A DNA stretch of 64,000 bases from Aphanomyces cochlioides (Eukaryota > Oomycota > Saprolegniomycetes > Saprolegniales > Verrucalvaceae). The notes under the pieces were generated by a model that saw only the letters and a list, made by a program, of their open reading frames with translations, had not been told where the DNA came from and searched no databases. The translations under genes and the position numbers were made by a program. Location of the stretch: assembly GCA_019828595.1 (NCBI GenBank), contig JAHQRK010000019.1, positions 124,001-188,000 on the forward strand, in the 5' to 3' direction. Shown here in pieces: positions 60,946-64,000 of this stretch (positions are counted from its first letter, which is position 1; the number at the start of each line of letters is the position of its first letter).

Positions 60946-63830
60946 TTAGACAGCGTATGCCATCCACACTGGCCGCTTTTGATGATCTTTTGTGACGTAA
61001 TCGATGAGGAAACCAGGCGCAACACATGGAATCTTCTTTGCTAGCCACGTTGTGAGCTTCTTATCTGTCTTCTTGACGTCATCTGCAACGAGTACAATTG
61101 TATCTTCATTCTACAAAAATCATTGCCATCATGTCCGAGACAGCGTTTACTTACGTAGGACGAAGGCTCGACGAATAGGCCACCACCAGCTTCGATAATT
61201 CGTTTACACATTTCTGGAGGCGGAACTGTTGTGCCATAGACACCAAATTGGCGTCCATCGAGTGGTCCAGGTCGCCCCGCTGCAATTTCGAGCCGCCAGA
61301 ACTTTATCGCAGGCAGACAAATGCGAGGATCGCAGCTCATGCGCTTCTTGGCGGCAGCTTGACCCCATTCGAATGGAGCTTCGTCGACAAATGTACCTTT
61401 GACTAAGGATTCCTTCAAGTAGGCAGGCGTCACGATCCACTAGTCAGACACAATTAGTATTCTCCTTAACCCACGTCTGTACTTTGCCAGAAGCGATACC
61501 AGCCACGACTTTTTCGGTGCGTCGGAGCTCTTTGCACACGATGTGCGTACAGGATTGATCAAAATTGCGCTTGCTCTGGACAACAGTGCCACCTAGAGCC
61601 ATGACGATCGACTCGTTGATGGCCATTTCTTCATGAGTTCCCGTCAAGAGGAAGATTGGTTTCTTTGTAGTCGACAAGGACTGTCGACGATTACCGCCCT
61701 GTAGCCTCCATGAGCATCATCACCGAACTAAAGACCGTACACTTTGTGACGTCCGCCGGGCTTTGACTGGGGGCATTTGGGCCACGACGACGACTTCCTC
61801 GTTGTTGTTGGTAGGGTTTGGTCGTTTCTTGGAAGTTTTGGGCTTAGTTTTCTTCTTGACGACTTCGAGCGCATTGTTTTCAATGGCTTTACGCAGTTGA
61901 ATCGGCGTCGTGACGTCTGTTGTCGAGTCGACTTTGTCCGTCTCTTTCTTTCCTGTCGTTGGTGTGTTTGTGGCTTTGAGTGGCGTGTTTTCTTTCTCAT
62001 CTAGCGCGTCCAAAGCATCCTCGACTTGAAACTTGGGTACTGCCAGTGTAGATTTCGTCACGGACAAGAGCGTGGATGTGTTGCTGCTACTCTTTTCTTT
62101 TTCGACTGGTTTGGCTTTGCCTGTCAGCCATGAGAAACTAGACGATGGTATCATCTTCCAAGCACGGGTGCATTCCACGAGCCACTAGAGGTCGATGTCA
62201 TGCCCAAGATGTCAAACGATATCATCAAACCTCGAATTGAACGACATTTGTCATGCCCCATGCTTGTGCTCGCTTGTATTTCTCCCCCGACGGTTCCAGG
62301 CACAGCAAATGCGTCGTGTGGCTCCTAGGATGCGTCAAAGTCAAAGCCCAGGACGCTTCAAGTTTACCGTGACAAGACAGCCAAATAACAAGCTCCAGTG
62401 AGTCGCACAAGCGCTTGGATTTCATCGCGGGTTGGCGACGAGCGAGCACTGAAGCCAGATAATGTGATCACGCAGCCTTCCATGCCATCAATGCCGCCAT
62501 GACGCACAGCAGGTGCGTACAGAATCTGTCGAACGAGTGGCGTGTCTACATTGTCCGTAAGCCACATGGAGACTCAAAATCGAGTCGAGACGTACGTGAA
62601 GATGCCGCCGTGGGCACGATGGTCTTGGCAGCAATGCAAGCTGCAATCCACTGCATACTCACAATCGGCTTGGCCAATTTCGTCGCGAGCGCAAACTCTT
62701 CACCGCTTTGGTAGCCACAGACAACATAAGTGGCTTTAGGGACTTGAATCATGGCATCGCCTTTGGATATCATCAAGGCAGAAGCACCGAGAGCTTCGAG
62801 AGCTTGGGCCATGCGCTGCTGGAAATGATTCGGAATATGCCGCGCCAATACAAAGGTTTCGCCAGCGAGAGAATCCCCGGAAAGCTAGCCATAACCACAT
62901 AAGAAATGGCATGCCAAGAGGCAATCGAACCTGAGCTTCATCCTTCCACAGCTCATCTGTCTGTGCGGCGGGATAGATGCTTTGCTTCTGGCAGGTTTCG
63001 ACGAGATCTTGTACAGTTAAGGAATGCTCAGGAGTTTTGGTCGATGGTTTCTCTGGGAAGTAGAATCCTTGTTCGGATACACGACGTCCTTGCTTGACGC
63101 ATTCTTGAACCCAGTCGTAGCTGACGACTTGCGGCGATAAAAGACCGCATTGGCCCAAGAGATATTGCACGACCATGTCTGGTAAACTAGCTCCTTTGCC
63201 ACAGCTCTGGTCCTTGAGAAAGCGGTCGCAACCTTCTCGAATGTCGGCTAGATTTGAAGCTACTTGTTCAAGCATTGGTTTGGTTTGACTTTGCCATTCG
63301 AGAGCTCGCTCGTAATCTGGCCCTGTATTTCGAAGGCAGAGGACGTGCGTAGCGGCAGTTGTCGGTTGTGAGACGAGCTGTCCGCCTCCATTCGAAACGA
63401 GGGAGGCAATAACTTTTCGCGGATCGGATTCCACGTGCACGCAGTACAAGACTACCGACGAGAAGACTTTCTTCGGGTTGGCCGAGAATTTGTCAGTAGG
63501 AAGCAACATCTGCGAGTTCTGCAGCACAGATCGAAAGATCCACGCAGGCGTGACGATTGGCACGTAATAGTTGTCGCGGATGCTCAAGTATGAGCTGTAG
63601 TTGCTGGAATGGCAAATCACATAAAACGAAGCAGCAGTTCCATGTGGCTTCTGAGGGTCAATGCCATGAACTTTATCGAGTGAATCTGCAATGCCGCCAC
63701 CCATGACTCGCACACATACTTCAACGCATTTACGGTGGACACCCGTGATGGAAGGACATACGTAGGCCCACCAAGAGACAGCAGCAGCGACGTCCTCTTG
63801 CGCCTTCTTTGCTTTGCTCTGTCGGGCCAT
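60946..63830 (-). CDS. Multi-BRCT DNA damage-response protein (TopBP1/Rtt107-like)
   Basis: Starts MARQSKAKKAQEDVAAAVSW at 63830. At least six BRCT units can be read: YVCPSITGVHRKCVEVCVRVMGG (N-terminal), VVLYCVHVESDPRKVIASLVSNGGG..VSYDWVQECV, FVLARHIPNHFQQRMAQALEALGA..SMQWIAACI, MEGCVITLSGFS..WLVECTRA, PIFLLTGTHEEMAINESIVMALGGTV..WIVTPAYLKESL, and the C-terminal VYGTTVPPPEMCKRIIEAGG..CVAPGFLIDYVTKD. A basic linker with a KTSKKRP-type nuclear signal (about 61820-61850) separates units four and five. Introns are short. Known: such scaffolds bind phosphorylated partners (for example gamma-H2A.X) in ATR signalling. The choice between TopBP1 and Rtt107/PTIP cannot be settled by eye. Confidence 0.85.
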
Positions 63831-64000
63831 TTTGGGAATTTCAAATTTGCTTAAAATTAATCAAAGCCTCTTACCCCATACAAACTTCAAGTCTAAATTT
63901 TCAAATAGAATAATGCGCGGCTTGGGCGATTTGAGTTGGTCGAGGTGGGAGCTCTTTTGATTGGCTAGAAATAATTATGAACGAATTTTCATTGGCTAAT
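63831..64000. promoter_or_regulatory. Promoter of the multi-BRCT gene with two CCAAT boxes
   Basis: TTTTGATTGGCTAGAAATAAT at 63955-63974 and ATTGGCTAAT at 63991-64000. The first block is nearly the same as the one upstream of SCC2. The window ends inside this region. Confidence 0.6.

Overview
The window is nuclear DNA of a eukaryote, most likely an oomycete of the saprolegnian type (Aphanomyces/Achlya-like). This is an inference from the dense genes with very short introns (about 40-60 bp, GT..AG), CCAAT-box promoters, a Crinkler/RHS-type protein, and hAT, pogo/Tigger, Crypton and Harbinger-like repeats. No species call can be proved from the sequence alone.

Region 1 (1 to about 16.6 kb) is a transposon graveyard. 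It holds a decayed BED/hAT transposase, a degenerate minisatellite, a complete Harbinger-like MITE with TTA target duplications, a hAT remnant inside a 165-bp tandem repeat, an intact FLYWCH/FAR1-Ulp1 type ORF, a 2.5-kb pogo/Tigger element with frameshifted transposase, a Crypton-type tyrosine recombinase fragment, a 1.1-kb deletion derivative of a second pogo/Tigger family, and a 42-bp perfect palindrome. Region 2 (16.6-19.7 kb) holds one intact gene for a secreted, membrane-anchored, Cys-rich repeat (beta-trefoil/fascin-like) protein, flanked by decayed copies.

Region 3 (20566-37838) is the centrepiece: an apparently complete 17,273-bp Maverick/Polinton (polintovirus). It starts with AG and ends with CT, has inverted repeats of 336 and 276 bp that are almost identical apart from one insertion, and is flanked by a 6-bp target duplication GACGTG. 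It is inserted in frame into an exon of an ankyrin-repeat gene; the two halves (19738-20565 and 37845-39023) join without loss. The AT-rich element encodes protein-primed DNA polymerase B, an RVE integrase with chromodomain, an adenain-like cysteine protease, a major capsid protein, a penton protein, an FtsK/HerA packaging ATPase, an S74-chaperone fibre-like protein, putative minor virion proteins with adenain-type cleavage motifs, a protein with four tandem LC8-like QT motifs, and small ORFs. As cargo it carries a host-like, intron-containing Crinkler/RHS-type P-loop NTPase-nuclease gene. All core ORFs are open, so the insertion looks recent and possibly still able to form virions.

Region 4 (39-64 kb) is ordinary gene-dense host chromosome: two H2A.X genes, one paired head-to-head with H2B; an acidic disordered protein; an RCC1-BTB protein; a Rav1/DMXL (rabconnectin-3alpha) protein head-to-head with the cohesin loader SCC2/Nipped-B; a TBC1D7-like gene tail-to-tail with SCC2; a tRNA-Leu(UAG); a CDC25/Acr2-type rhodanese; and a multi-BRCT DNA-damage protein. 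Several of these chromatin and cell-cycle genes share TTTGATTGG-type CCAAT boxes. Gene functions here rest on recognisable family motifs; exon borders were read by eye and are approximate unless stated.
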